A stretch of DNA of 64,000 nucleotides from an uncultured Megasphaera sp. (lineage in GTDB: Bacteria; Bacillota; Negativicutes; Veillonellales; Megasphaeraceae). Shown one piece after another: positions 1 to 7,851 of the stretch (its first letter is position 1; every line of letters begins with the position of its first letter). Location of the stretch: NCBI GenBank assembly GCA_900540735.1, contig UQHB01000009.1, positions 1 to 64,000 of the forward strand, written 5' to 3'. The notes under the pieces are model-generated. The model was not told the origin of the DNA. It was given only the letters and a program-made list of their open reading frames with translations, and did not search any database. The position numbers and the translations under genes are program-made.

Positions 1-92
1 TATGGATGTGAGGGAATATATACTTCCTTCGCGCAATTTTCATCTGCTGTAAAAACTATATTCATTATTACAATACGGAACGTATTCAACAG

Positions 93-136
93 AAAACAAA
101 ATGGATGCCACCGGTAACATACCGGTTAGCATCCAT
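93..136 (-). terminator. Likely intrinsic terminator after the cyclo-ligase pseudogene
   Basis: Eight-base arms (101-108 and 129-136) with a second nested palindrome (accggt/accggt) form a strong hairpin. Read on the minus strand it is followed by a T-rich run (complement of 93-100). It sits just beyond the end of the broken 5-formyl-THF cyclo-ligase gene, so it was probably that gene's terminator. Confidence 0.55.
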
Positions 137-150
137 CTAAACCATCTTAT

Positions 151-658
151 TTAGTTGTTCTTATAGTGTCCAGGATTCTGGGTACACATCAAAAACGCAC
201 CTTTTTTCAGATACCGGTCATATAAGCCCCCACCATAAGCCAAGTCGTTGACCTTTCGTGTTACACGTCACACACGGAATAAGGGCCATATCGAGGTTTT
301 GCGATCGTATTGAGAGGGAACTAGGTTTAGGTTCTTGGATGCCACATTTTTCAATCTACAAATTAGCTCTACTTTTGATTTCCCAAACTTCCATGATTTC
401 CTTTTCTGTACATAATGACACGCCTACACGTTTACCGTCACGCCAGGCTTGCTCAATAATCGGAATGGTATTGATTTCATCACGCCGTCCAACATACATA
501 AAAATAGTTTTAGCTTGTTTATATATGCCCTGATAGATATAACAAGGTTGGAAAATCTTTTTATCCGCTTCTTGGCAATACCTAGCATCTAAAGTATGTA
601 TTTTTTGTTGCATCGCTTGTTGTAAGTTCTGTTTTGTTTCTCGTATTATTTTATTCAT
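151..658 (-). pseudogene. 5-formyltetrahydrofolate cyclo-ligase, broken
   Basis: The first 100 codons read like the N-terminal half of 5-formyl-THF cyclo-ligase (MTHFS), which makes methenyl-THF from folinate with ATP: a YVGRRDEINT segment is followed by a GKRVGV strand. An amber codon at 353-355 then interrupts. The same frame continues with KCGIQEPKP and NTKGQRLG, which are typical family blocks. A +1 shift near the glycine-rich GGGYYDRYL motif restores LYDRYLKKG up to a stop at 151-153. The reconstructed length of about 169 codons is slightly short for the family (about 180-190), so the extreme C-terminus may also be eroded. What is seen is two lesions in one recognisable gene. That it is non-functional is an inference, since a sequencing error could mimic either lesion. 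Confidence 0.8.
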
Positions 659-692
659 ATTACCTAGAGAAATTCCGTTAGTTTTTAGCCAA

Positions 693-730
693 ATAGTATC
701 ATTCTAGTATCATAGTATCATTCTAGTATC
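693..730. repeat. Perfect 19-bp tandem duplication
   Basis: The unit atagtatcattctagtatc occurs at 693-711 and again, without change, at 712-730. It lies just upstream of the broken cyclo-ligase gene, in its presumed promoter region. It looks like a slippage duplication. No function can be assigned. Confidence 0.8.
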
Positions 731-862
731 ACTCAACGTTCTCGCATTTTCAACCTCCAGTGTAATTCTAAACTTATTTTAACTCATTCATCAAGTTTTA
801 TCCAATTGTTCAATTCATTTCAACGAAAAAAGAGTTCTCAAAAGAGAGCTCTCCTACCAGAA

Positions 863-1201
863 TCATGCATTATCCTGCAACTGTTTTCGTTCCGTAGCAA
901 TCATCGCACGAATAGACTCCTTAAACGCCCAATCCCGCTATAAATCATTCAAGACTTTTTGTTCCCACAATTCCCGCCACGTTTGATCATCCTCAAACTC
1001 ATCATCGTACCAATAGTCCTCTCTATCTGCTTCATAAACAGGCCTCCAATGTACTGTCACCTCTTTAGACAGCAAGTTCTTCAATGACCCCGACGGTTGA
1101 CACGCGTTCTGTTCCCATTCGGTAATAATTTTTTCTTTAATTCCCAATCCTCTTGCAACGCTCCACGTACAATAGGTCAGCGCTGGTAATAAATATTTCA
1201 T
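863..1201 (-). pseudogene. Unrecognised small protein gene with an in-frame amber codon
   Basis: An 87-codon reading frame starts at 1201 and meets TAG at 938-940. The same frame continues for another 24 codons with ordinary coding character (RDWAFKESIRAMIATERK) to TGA at 863-865. The simplest reading is a gene of about 111 codons with one nonsense mutation. The protein is acidic in the middle (a run rich in D, E, Y and W) with an amphipathic C-terminal helix. I do not recognise the family. It could also be a functional 87-aa protein, with the continuation an accident. The 204 bases to its left (659-862) hold only the tandem repeat. Confidence 0.45.
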
Positions 1202-1309
1202 ACGTACCTACTTTCTGTGCACACTAAGCACGAATTTATATGTCTACTGTACTATATTTTTATATCTATATGTAAAAATCATTTTAATTATGAATAAAAT
1301 TTTCATAAT

Positions 1310-1344
1310 AATAAAAGGACAGATGATCGCAAAGATATCTGTCC
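1310..1344 (-). terminator. Second terminator-like hairpin after rplL
   Basis: Eight-base arms (1317-1324 and 1337-1344) with a T-rich run on the minus-strand 3' side (complement of 1310-1316). It follows the stronger rplL terminator, giving tandem terminators where many bacteria would continue into rpoB. Confidence 0.55.
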
Positions 1345-1353
1345 GTAAATTGC

Positions 1354-1398
1354 AAAAAATCCCCAAACACTAGCTATATAGCCGTGTTTGGGGATTTA
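1354..1398 (-). terminator. Intrinsic terminator of the ribosomal protein operon
   Basis: Twelve-base complementary arms (1359-1370 and 1384-1395) around a short loop are followed on the minus strand by six T residues. It lies 28 bases past the rplL stop, so it ends the rplJL transcript here. Confidence 0.85.
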
Positions 1399-1425
1399 TT
1401 AATTTCAGCCTAGTCTAAGCAGAAA

Positions 1426-1794
1426 TTATTTGAGTTCAACAGTAGCACCAGCTTCTTCGAGTTTAGCTTTGAGAGCTTCAGCGTCAGCTTTAGCAACGCC
1501 TTCTTTAACAGCTTTAGGAGCACCGTCTACGAGAGCTTTAGCGTCTTTTAAGCCGAGGCCAGTTACTTCACGAACAACTTTGATTACGCCGATTTTCTTT
1601 TCGCCAGCGTCTTTGAGGATTACGTCGAATTCGGATTTTTCTTCAGCAGCAGCAGCGCCAGCACCCGGAGCAGCAGCAACAGCTACAGGAGCAGCAGCGG
1701 AAACACCAAATTCATCTTCCATAGCTTTAACGAGATCAGCGAGTTCTAATACGGTCATACCTTTAATGGCTTCTAAGATTTCTTCTTTAGTCAT
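1426..1794 (-). CDS. rplL: 50S ribosomal protein L7/L12
   Basis: A 122-aa stalk protein of the large ribosomal subunit that recruits translation GTPases. The N-terminal dimerisation helix (residues 1-33), the Ala/Pro/Gly hinge (about 34-51) and the C-terminal domain with the KIGVIKVVRE helix are all present. The start at 1794 is chosen because a GGAGGAA Shine-Dalgarno sits 7 bases upstream; an in-frame ATG 15 bases further up lacks one. It is the last gene of the operon, 53 bases after rplJ, and is followed by tandem terminators rather than rpoB. Confidence 0.97.
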   Translation of the reverse strand: MTKEEILEAIKGMTVLELADLVKAMEDEFGVSAAAPVAVAAAPGAGAAAAEEKSEFDVILKDAGEKKIGVIKVVREVTGLGLKDAKALVDGAPKAVKEGVAKADAEALKAKLEEAGATVELK

Positions 1795-1847
1795 TTTAAT
1801 TTCCTCCATGTGTAAAAAGTTTTATTAGGGATTGTTAAGCGACTCTA

Positions 1848-2405
1848 TTAAGCACTTTCTTGTTCTGCTTTTTTAGCACGTACAGCTTCAAGCACATAAA
1901 CGGCATTGCGGATTGTGCCTTGGCATACGTTGACGAAACCAGAGATCGGAGCCTGCATGCTGCCGAGCAATTTTGCGAGTAATTCTTCGCGGCTCGGGAG
2001 GTCTGCGAGGGCCTGAACAGCGGCAACGTCGATAACCTGACCGTCAGCAATACCAGCTTTGATGGTGATTGCTTCCGTTTTGGTTTCTTTCATGAATTCT
2101 TTCAGGATTTTAGCCGGAGCAACTGCATCTTCTGTGGAGTATGCAATAGCGGTCGGTCCTTCGAGAACAGGGTCTAAGCCTTCGTAGCCTAATTCGTCAG
2201 CAGCAATACGAGTCAATGTGTTTTTGATGACTTTGTATTCTACGCCGCCTTCGCGGAATTTCCGACGAAGTTTCGTAACGTCAGCTACAGTTAAACCAGT
2301 AAAACCAACTAACACAGCACCCTGAGCGGACTGGAGTTTTTCTTTCATTTCTTCAACTACAGCAGCTTTAGCCGGGGAAATGTGTTTTAAATGATATTCG
2401 GACAT
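1848..2405 (-). CDS. rplJ: 50S ribosomal protein L10
   Basis: A 185-aa stalk base protein that binds 23S rRNA and anchors L7/L12 dimers through its C-terminal helix. The N-terminal VVEEMKEKLQSAQGAVLVGF region and the RKFREGGVEYKVIKNTL block are typical. It sits between rplA and rplL. The 176-base leader in front of it carries L10-leader features and a terminator hairpin, so it is probably autoregulated by the L10-L12 complex. Confidence 0.96.
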   Translation of the reverse strand: MSEYHLKHISPAKAAVVEEMKEKLQSAQGAVLVGFTGLTVADVTKLRRKFREGGVEYKVIKNTLTRIAADELGYEGLDPVLEGPTAIAYSTEDAVAPAKILKEFMKETKTEAITIKAGIADGQVIDVAAVQALADLPSREELLAKLLGSMQAPISGFVNVCQGTIRNAVYVLEAVRAKKAEQESA

Positions 2406-2581
2406 TCTTTCGATACACCTCCTGACCTATTATTTTAGTATATATATCGTCTTAGCAAAAAACGGCCTCATGAGCATGAGGCCGAACTAGTCGTAGTTAG
2501 TATATCTACTAGTTACATAGCCTCAGATGGCGGACTTGCGTCCATTATACATACCTTCAGTCTACAGCTAAGAGAGATATT
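2406..2581 (-). promoter_or_regulatory. L10 (rplJL) leader with attenuator hairpin
   Basis: The rplA-rplJ gap on the minus strand contains short conserved-looking blocks (tagactgaaggt, then ccgccatctgagg) that resemble the L10 leader bound by L10(L12)4. It also has a 22-base hairpin (2463-2484) followed by six T residues, which is a complete intrinsic terminator lying upstream of rplJ. The arrangement fits transcription attenuation that lowers rplJL when stalk protein is in excess. Assignment to the L10-leader family is by eye; a covariance-model search would settle it. Confidence 0.6.
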
Positions 2582-3298
2582 TTATTTATCTTCCGCTTTG
2601 ACAACACCTTTGATGCTGAACGGATTGATGTGGATACCAGGGCCCATGGTAGAGCTAATGGTAACGGTTTTGAGGTATTGGCCTTTTGCGCCCGACGGTT
2701 TCACTTTGACAAGTGTATCGACGAGAGTTGTCAGGTTTTCTACCAATTTATTGGCGTCGAAAGATTTTTTGCCAATCGGGGAATGGATGTTACCGGCTTT
2801 ATCAGTACGGAATTCCACTTTCCCGGCTTTACTTTCGCCAACGGCTTTTGCAACGTCCATCGTTACAGTACCAACCTTCGGGTTCGGCATTAAGCCTTTC
2901 GGCCCGAGGATTTTACCTAAACGACCAACTTTGCCCATCATGTTCGGAGTAGCGATTGCTACGTCGAAGTCGAGCCAGCCGCCTTTAATTTTTTCAATCA
3001 AGTCGTCGCCGCCAACATAGTCAGCACCAGCTTCTTGAGCTTCTTTTTCTTTGTCGCCTTGAGCAAATACGAGGATGGTTTTAGTTTTGCCGATACCATG
3101 AGGCAATACTAAGGCACCACGAACTTGCTGGTCAGCATATTTCGGATCTACGTTTAAGTTTACAGATAATTCAACAGTTTCGTCGAATTTAGCTGTATCC
3201 ATTTGTTTCAAGAGATCAACTGCTTCTGCCGGTTCGTATAACTTTTGTTTGTCAACGAGTTTAGCTGCAGCAGCGTATTTCTTGCCAACTTTTGCCAT
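2582..3298 (-). CDS. rplA: 50S ribosomal protein L1
   Basis: A 238-aa protein of the L1 stalk, involved in release of E-site tRNA. It carries the family's GIGKTKTILVFAQG strand, the MGKVGRLGKILGPKGLMPNPK block and the SSTMGPGIHINP C-terminus. It starts with a good AAGGAGGAAG Shine-Dalgarno and follows rplK by 64 bases. A GC-rich hairpin in that gap (around 3325-3345) could be an L1 autoregulatory site, but this is only a suggestion. Confidence 0.97.
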   Translation of the reverse strand: MAKVGKKYAAAAKLVDKQKLYEPAEAVDLLKQMDTAKFDETVELSVNLNVDPKYADQQVRGALVLPHGIGKTKTILVFAQGDKEKEAQEAGADYVGGDDLIEKIKGGWLDFDVAIATPNMMGKVGRLGKILGPKGLMPNPKVGTVTMDVAKAVGESKAGKVEFRTDKAGNIHSPIGKKSFDANKLVENLTTLVDTLVKVKPSGAKGQYLKTVTISSTMGPGIHINPFSIKGVVKAEDK

Positions 3299-3362
3299 GT
3301 GTCTTCCTCCTTATGTGGTTTAACGGGGTGGTAGCCCCTTCCACGGGCGAGAAATGCGTCAA

Positions 3363-3788
3363 TTAGTCGACGATTTCGATACCCATGCTGCGAGCAGTAC
3401 CTTCAATCATTTTCATAGCCGCTTCAACGTCATTAGCGTTGAGGTCCGGCATTTTTGTCGTTGCAATTTCACGAACTTTGTCGCGACCTACTTTTGCAAC
3501 TTTTTTCTTGTTCGGTTCGCCCGAAGCGGTTTCGATGCCAGCTGCTTTCTTTAAGAGAACTGCAGCAGGCGGAGTCTTTGTAATGAAAGTAAAGGATCTG
3601 TCTTCATATACAGTGATTTCAACAGGGATAATGAAGCCAGCCTGTTTAGCTGTACGTTCATTGAATTCCTTTACGAAGGCCATAATGTTGACACCAGCCT
3701 GACCTAATGCAGGGCCAATAGGAGGCGCCGGAGTTGCCTTGCCAGCTTCGCACTGAAGTTTTACCATTCTTGCTACTTTTTTTGCCAT
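3363..3788 (-). CDS. rplK: 50S ribosomal protein L11
   Basis: A 141-aa protein of the GTPase-associated centre. The N-terminal VKLQCEAGKATPAPPIGPALGQ block with its conserved prolines, and the C-terminal rRNA-binding domain ending in GTARSMGIEI, are complete. It lies between nusG and rplA in the standard order. Confidence 0.97.
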   Translation of the reverse strand: MAKKVARMVKLQCEAGKATPAPPIGPALGQAGVNIMAFVKEFNERTAKQAGFIIPVEITVYEDRSFTFITKTPPAAVLLKKAAGIETASGEPNKKKVAKVGRDKVREIATTKMPDLNANDVEAAMKMIEGTARSMGIEIVD

Positions 3789-3876
3789 GGTGATTACACC
3801 TCCTTACATTACAAGATGTGGTAAGCGAATCTTACGATTCTCCCACTCGCGGCAAACGCCGCATTTAGAAGTTTAT

Positions 3877-4416
3877 TTATTCCAGACTCTTCTCGATTTG
3901 AGAATAGTCGACTTCTACAGTCGTTTCACGGCCAAACATTTCAATAAGGCCTTTAAGAGTACCCTTTTCTTCATTGATTTCCGTAATGGTAGCAATGAAG
4001 TTTTCAAAAGGACCAGATGTGATTCGAACTTGTTCACCGACTTCGACATCAACGTGTTGTTTCGGTTCACTGTCGACACCCTGTGATTTCAGGATTTTTT
4101 TGACTTCTTCTGGTTCCAAAGGGACTGGCTTGGTAGCCGAGCCGACAAACCCTGTGACACCCGGAGTATTGCGGACGACATACCAGGAACGGTCGTTGAC
4201 TTCCATTTCGACGAGGACGTAGCCAGGGAAAATTTTCCGTTTTACTGTACGTTTCTTGCCGTCTTTGACATCAACTTCATCCTCCATTGGGACGAGAATG
4301 CGGTTAATGACATTTTCAAGACCCATGGATTTGACTTTTCGTTCCAACGTAGCCATTACTTTATTTTCATAACCGGAATACGTATGGATGACATACCACT
4401 TTTTTTCTGATTCCAT
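3877..4416 (-). CDS. nusG: Transcription termination/antitermination factor NusG
   Basis: A 179-aa protein that binds RNA polymerase and couples it to Rho or the ribosome. The NGN domain (WYVIHTYSGYENKV, then FPGYVLVEME) occupies about residues 6-110. The C-terminal KOW domain contains GEQVRITSGPFENF. It follows secE by 15 bases in the usual secE-nusG pair. Confidence 0.97.
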   Translation of the reverse strand: MESEKKWYVIHTYSGYENKVMATLERKVKSMGLENVINRILVPMEDEVDVKDGKKRTVKRKIFPGYVLVEMEVNDRSWYVVRNTPGVTGFVGSATKPVPLEPEEVKKILKSQGVDSEPKQHVDVEVGEQVRITSGPFENFIATITEINEEKGTLKGLIEMFGRETTVEVDYSQIEKSLE

Positions 4417-4431
4417 GTAAGCACAGGCCTC

Positions 4432-4662
4432 CTATCCGACAACGACGCGGAGCAAATTAAACAACTGAGAAAAAGCGCCGTCAGAGATACCGATAATCGC
4501 CATAACGACGATGGTCGCTACAATGACCATGACAGTATAGTTAATGAGCTCTCTCTTTGTCGGCCAGATAACCTTTTTCATTTCTACCTTTACACCAGAT
4601 ACAAATGATTTGCCCGGGTTCTTCTTATTCTTTTGTGCTGCTTTTTTAGCTGAAAGTGCCAT
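4432..4662 (-). CDS. secE: Preprotein translocase subunit SecE
   Basis: A 76-aa single-span SecE of the short bacterial type, part of the SecYEG channel. The conserved amphipathic WPTKRELINYT motif precedes one transmembrane segment (VMVIVATIVVMAIIGI). The start at 4662 (MALSAKK) has an AGAGGTTAT site just upstream; a longer frame from 4680 has no better signal. It is located between rpmG and nusG. Confidence 0.95.
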   Translation of the reverse strand: MALSAKKAAQKNKKNPGKSFVSGVKVEMKKVIWPTKRELINYTVMVIVATIVVMAIIGISDGAFSQLFNLLRVVVG

Positions 4663-4714
4663 ATAACCTCTCACATCCAAATAAGATTAAGCACATCTTA
4701 TTTCTACAATACGA

Positions 4715-4864
4715 TTATTTCGTTTCTTTGTGTAATGTCTGTTTTTTGCAGAACGGGCAATATTTTTTGAGTTCTAAACGGTCCGGATTATTTTTTTTGT
4801 TTTTGTTAGTCCGGTAGTTACGCTGTTTGCATTCTGTGCATGCCAATGTAATCGCTGTACGCAT
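4715..4864 (-). CDS. rpmG: 50S ribosomal protein L33
   Basis: A 49-aa ribosomal protein beginning MRTAITLACTECKQRNY with a second CPFC pair near the C-terminus, i.e. the zinc-binding (C+) form of L33. It is the first gene of the secE-nusG-rplKAJL operon and is preceded by a near-consensus promoter at 4924-4952. Confidence 0.95.
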   Translation of the reverse strand: MRTAITLACTECKQRNYRTNKNKKNNPDRLELKKYCPFCKKQTLHKETK

Positions 4865-4923
4865 TCCTTACACCTCTCTTAAAAATAGTCACAAGCCCAG
4901 TGCTTGGGCAAAACTGCTCTATT

Positions 4924-4952
4924 AATGTAGCACACCTGAATCGTAAAGTCAA
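4924..4952 (-). promoter_or_regulatory. Promoter of the rpmG-secE-nusG-rpl operon
   Basis: Minus-strand TTGACT (complement of 4947-4952), a 17-base spacer and TACATT (complement of 4924-4929) lie about 60 bases upstream of rpmG. Confidence 0.75.
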
Positions 4953-4971
4953 GGAAAAATTTCTGTAACTT

Positions 4972-5002
4972 AAAAAAAGCTAGGCAAATTTCATCGCCTA
5001 AC
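4972..5002 (-). terminator. Terminator of the rhodanese gene
   Basis: Seven-base arms (4979-4985 and 4996-5002), followed on the minus strand by seven T residues. It separates the rhodanese transcription unit from the rpmG promoter. Confidence 0.7.
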
Positions 5003-5045
5003 TTTTTATAAGGATAGCATGGAATATGGAGTTTGTCAAATCCCT

Positions 5046-5390
5046 TTATGCTTCGTCACCAGAAACGGTGTCATACGGCCATGCTTCAATGCCGCCTTCC
5101 ATGTTGTAGACCGTCGTATAACCTAAGGAAAGGAGTTTTTTCGTCGCTATTTCACTGCGTTTGCCGGACTTGCAATAGACTAAAATCGTCTTTTTCAAAG
5201 GCAAATCGGGAATCAAGGAACCGCCAATAGATTCGTTCGGTACGAGCCGCGCCCCTACGATGTGTTTTTCTTTATATTCATCAGGACGGCGCACGTCGAG
5301 GAGTGCCAAATTGCCTTGCGAAAGCATATCCTTTGCTTCTTCCGGCGTTACTAATGTATATGTACCAAATGATGTAGGAACTGTTTTCAT
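5046..5390 (-). CDS. Rhodanese-like domain protein
   Basis: A 114-aa single rhodanese domain, a family that moves sulfane sulfur through a catalytic cysteine. LLDVRRPDEYKEKHIVGA is followed by the active-site loop VYCKSGKRS (Cys in a six-residue loop) and a C-terminal GGIEAW block. The start at 5390 is set by AAAGGAGGATT immediately upstream; 23 further in-frame residues before it look non-coding. No signal peptide is seen, so it is cytoplasmic. The sulfur acceptor is unknown. Confidence 0.85.
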   Translation of the reverse strand: MKTVPTSFGTYTLVTPEEAKDMLSQGNLALLDVRRPDEYKEKHIVGARLVPNESIGGSLIPDLPLKKTILVYCKSGKRSEIATKKLLSLGYTTVYNMEGGIEAWPYDTVSGDEA

Positions 5391-5468
5391 AGGAAATCCT
5401 CCTTTATTTAAAAGAATACCATTTATGTGTAGTATACTCCTTTGGGAGGAATTTTGCAATGATAGTAT

Positions 5469-5843
5469 TTATCGTTTTTGTGCTTCATTAAGGAGCTGTG
5501 CAAAGGCCGGCACGTAATCCTGTAAAATCCGCTGCACGAGCTCCTCCGGACAGGCTGTCGGGTCTTGCTGGCGGTCTGTGAGCATGGATAGCCACAGGTC
5601 TTCGTCCACAAAGGCATATTGTTCGTATGCATCCATTAAAATTTCCCGGTCTGTGCCGACAGCGGCCATGTATTCGCCGTCTGCTAAGAGACGTTCTTGA
5701 AAGAGTTGGCGCGCCAAGTCGAATTGCTGACAAAAGACTTGAATAATGCCATACATAATAAAGGTATTATCTAATTGTTCTGTTTTGCCTTGCTGTAATA
5801 AGCGGAGATTCCTTTCATATTTCCCTAATACATCTTGCTTCAT
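5469..5843 (-). CDS. Nucleotidyltransferase substrate-binding-like protein (HI0074 type)
   Basis: A 124-aa, mostly helical protein resembling the HI0074/HEPN-like nucleotidyltransferase substrate-binding family. It has a helix with FDLARQLFQERL, a REILMDAYEQYAFVDEDLWLSML segment, and a C-terminal Tyr-containing helix. These proteins usually pair with a small MNT nucleotidyltransferase, and some such pairs act as toxin-antitoxin modules. No partner is visible next to it. The ATG at 5843 has GAGGTG six bases upstream and is preferred to the GTG at 5852. The family call is from pattern only. Confidence 0.55.
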   Translation of the reverse strand: MKQDVLGKYERNLRLLQQGKTEQLDNTFIMYGIIQVFCQQFDLARQLFQERLLADGEYMAAVGTDREILMDAYEQYAFVDEDLWLSMLTDRQQDPTACPEELVQRILQDYVPAFAQLLNEAQKR

Positions 5844-5901
5844 ATCCTTCACCTCACCTTGTATGGTAGCCTATTTACAGCATCTCTGCAATGGGCGCAG
5901 C

Positions 5902-5935
5902 AAAAAAAGAAGCAAAGCCTAGGCTCTGCTTCTTT
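5902..5935 (-). terminator. Terminator of aspA
   Basis: A hairpin with arms of about 13 bases around 5909-5934, followed on the minus strand by seven T residues, 18 bases past the aspA stop. Confidence 0.8.
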
Positions 5936-5952
5936 TCTGAGGAGAAGATATA

Positions 5953-7389
5953 TTAACCAGAAATTTTCCGTTGTTCTCGATATGTTTGTTCCAGTACTTG
6001 TTTTCCTGCAATGCCGGGCTGTGTCATTTCTTCCGGCGACAGGATAATGTCAATCTGTTCTTTCGTCAAGTACTGGTGTTCTAAAATAATGTCGCGAATA
6101 GGACGGCCTGTAGCGTATGCTTCTTTCGCCAGGAGCGACGACCGTTCGTAGCCAATGTGCGGCAACAAGGCCGTGACGATGCCTACGCTGTGGTCCACCC
6201 AAGACTGGCATTGTTCTTTATTGGCTTGTAAGCCTTTCAGCAACAAGTTATCAAAAGCATGAATAGCGTTGGTCAAGTATTCCATAGAGTGGAATAAATT
6301 GAAGGCCATAACCGGTTCCATAACGTTTAATTCAAACTGGCCGTTTTCGACAGCCATGCTGATAGCCATGTCGTTGCCAATGATTTGGTAGCACGTCTGG
6401 TCTAATACTTCGGCCATGACGGGATTAACTTTCCCAGGCATGATTGAAGAACCAGGCTGACGAGCAGGAAGCTTCAATTCATTGAGGCCGCACCGCGGGC
6501 CAGAAGCCATGAGACGGAAATCGTTGGCCATCTTGATAAGCATCAACGCCGTAGCTTTCATGCTGCCAGAGACATCGGCAAAGACGTCTGTGTTATTCGT
6601 CATGTCAATGAGATTGCGCGCCGTCACGTAAATGTCGCCGGTCAGCATGGATAATTTCGCTGCAACCGCTTTAATATACGCCGGTTCTGCATTGAGGCCT
6701 GTGCCTACAGCTGTGCCGCCCATGTTGATGACATGAACCCCTTCTAAGGCCCGGGCAATCCGTTTTTTGCCGCGGTTTACAGCTGACGCATACGAGCCCA
6801 TTTCCTGACCGAGTGTAATCGGTACAGCATCTTGCAAATGGGTCCGCCCCATTTTTAATACATCGTGAAATTCGTCCGCTTTTACATCAAGACCATCTTC
6901 AAGTGCTTGCAGTGCTACTAAGAGCTTTTTTCCCTTTACGCTCAAGCACACTTTAATGCTCGTCGGGAAAACATCATTCGTCGACTGCGCCATATTGGCG
7001 TGGTTGTTCGGCGAGACAATATCGTATCTTCCTTTAGGATACCCAAGGATTTCCAAGGCCCGATTGCAGAGTACTTCGTTCATATTCATGTTAACCGATG
7101 TCCCTGCTCCCCCTTGAATCGGGTCTACTGGAAATTGATCCAGCCATTTACCATCTATAATTTCGCTGGCTGCCTGCACGAGAGCAGTACCGATTTTCGT
7201 ATCCAGGCGACCAGTTTCCATGTTCGCAAGAGCTGCTGCTTTTTTCACGGTAGCCATGGCCTGGATGAAGTCCGGATCAAGTTTTGCCCCCGTAATATGG
7301 AAGTTTTCCATAGCACGCATCGTTTGTACACCGTAATATACGTTGTCCGGTACATTCATTTCCCCTAAAAAGTCATGTTCTGTTCTCAT
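5953..7389 (-). CDS. aspA: Aspartate ammonia-lyase
   Basis: A 478-aa enzyme of the fumarase/aspartase superfamily that deaminates L-aspartate to fumarate and ammonia. It has the N-terminal RTEHDFLGEMNVPDNVYYG block typical of aspartase, the THLQDAVPITLGQE helix, and the superfamily signature GSSIMPGKVNPVMAE in the flexible substrate-closing loop. Length matches canonical AspA. It is monocistronic, with its own terminator and a GGGAGGA ribosome site. It feeds the fumarate-succinate route of amino-acid fermentation. A shorter paralogue lies beside hydF at 53796-55112. Confidence 0.93.
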   Translation of the reverse strand: MRTEHDFLGEMNVPDNVYYGVQTMRAMENFHITGAKLDPDFIQAMATVKKAAALANMETGRLDTKIGTALVQAASEIIDGKWLDQFPVDPIQGGAGTSVNMNMNEVLCNRALEILGYPKGRYDIVSPNNHANMAQSTNDVFPTSIKVCLSVKGKKLLVALQALEDGLDVKADEFHDVLKMGRTHLQDAVPITLGQEMGSYASAVNRGKKRIARALEGVHVINMGGTAVGTGLNAEPAYIKAVAAKLSMLTGDIYVTARNLIDMTNNTDVFADVSGSMKATALMLIKMANDFRLMASGPRCGLNELKLPARQPGSSIMPGKVNPVMAEVLDQTCYQIIGNDMAISMAVENGQFELNVMEPVMAFNLFHSMEYLTNAIHAFDNLLLKGLQANKEQCQSWVDHSVGIVTALLPHIGYERSSLLAKEAYATGRPIRDIILEHQYLTKEQIDIILSPEEMTQPGIAGKQVLEQTYREQRKISG

Positions 7390-7516
7390 GATATCCTCCC
7401 ATTAGTTATGAAATAAATTGTTGTCCCTATTTTGTATACAGTATGCAATAAGAAATCAAAAAATAATACTGTATTTTCATTCATACCCCTGCAGCTTCCC
7501 CAAGCTGTGATATACA

Positions 7517-7552
7517 GAAAAAGCACTGTCGAAGGATTACCTCCAACAGCGC
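7517..7552 (-). terminator. Terminator of the alcohol dehydrogenase-ferredoxin operon
   Basis: On the minus strand, arms of about 13 bases (with G-U pairs) around a TAAT loop are followed by five T residues. It lies about 100 bases past the ferredoxin stop. The rest of 7390-7656 contains only this hairpin and AT-rich promoter-like sequence in front of aspA. Confidence 0.65.
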
Positions 7553-7656
7553 CATTGCCGTACGTTTTATGAACTTGATTACATCATACGCTAGTTCGTC
7601 GTACTTGTCAATATATGGCCTTATATTTAGATTTTCTTTATACTTCACAAAAGCCA

Positions 7657-7848
7657 TTAGAATTTAGAAAGAATTGCCCCAGCCGGACAACTCCCTTCTA
7701 TTTCTTCGACCACACCAGCCCACTTCGGCGGAACAACGGGCACGATGACTACTGCTTGTCCTGTATCATTATTCATACGAAAGACGTCAGGACACGTATA
7801 GGCACACATGCCGCAAGCAATGCACCGCGCCGTGACACGACACTCCAT
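7657..7848 (-). CDS. Small single-cluster ferredoxin
   Basis: A 63-aa ferredoxin. CIACGMC at residues 9-15 (C9, C12, C15) with the distant CPAG cysteine (C54) gives ligands for one cluster. A further C19 and C3 are present, so a second use of C19 or a 3Fe/4Fe switch cannot be excluded. It starts 3 bases after the stop of the iron alcohol dehydrogenase, indicating co-transcription and probably translational coupling. Confidence 0.85.
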   Translation of the reverse strand: MECRVTARCIACGMCAYTCPDVFRMNNDTGQAVVIVPVVPPKWAGVVEEIEGSCPAGAILSKF

Positions 7849-7851
7849 GAC

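Noticed and set aside
1..92. End of a gene entering from the left edge
   Set aside because: A 16-codon open stretch reaches a stop at about 52, but it is too short to recognise.
353..940. Pyrrolysine or programmed amber readthrough in the two TAG-interrupted frames
   Set aside because: The first gene also carries a frameshift, and the families involved do not use pyrrolysine; decay explains both.
1430..1828. Open frame opposite rplL
   Set aside because: It is the antisense shadow of an Ala-rich gene with strong codon bias; no ribosome site fits.
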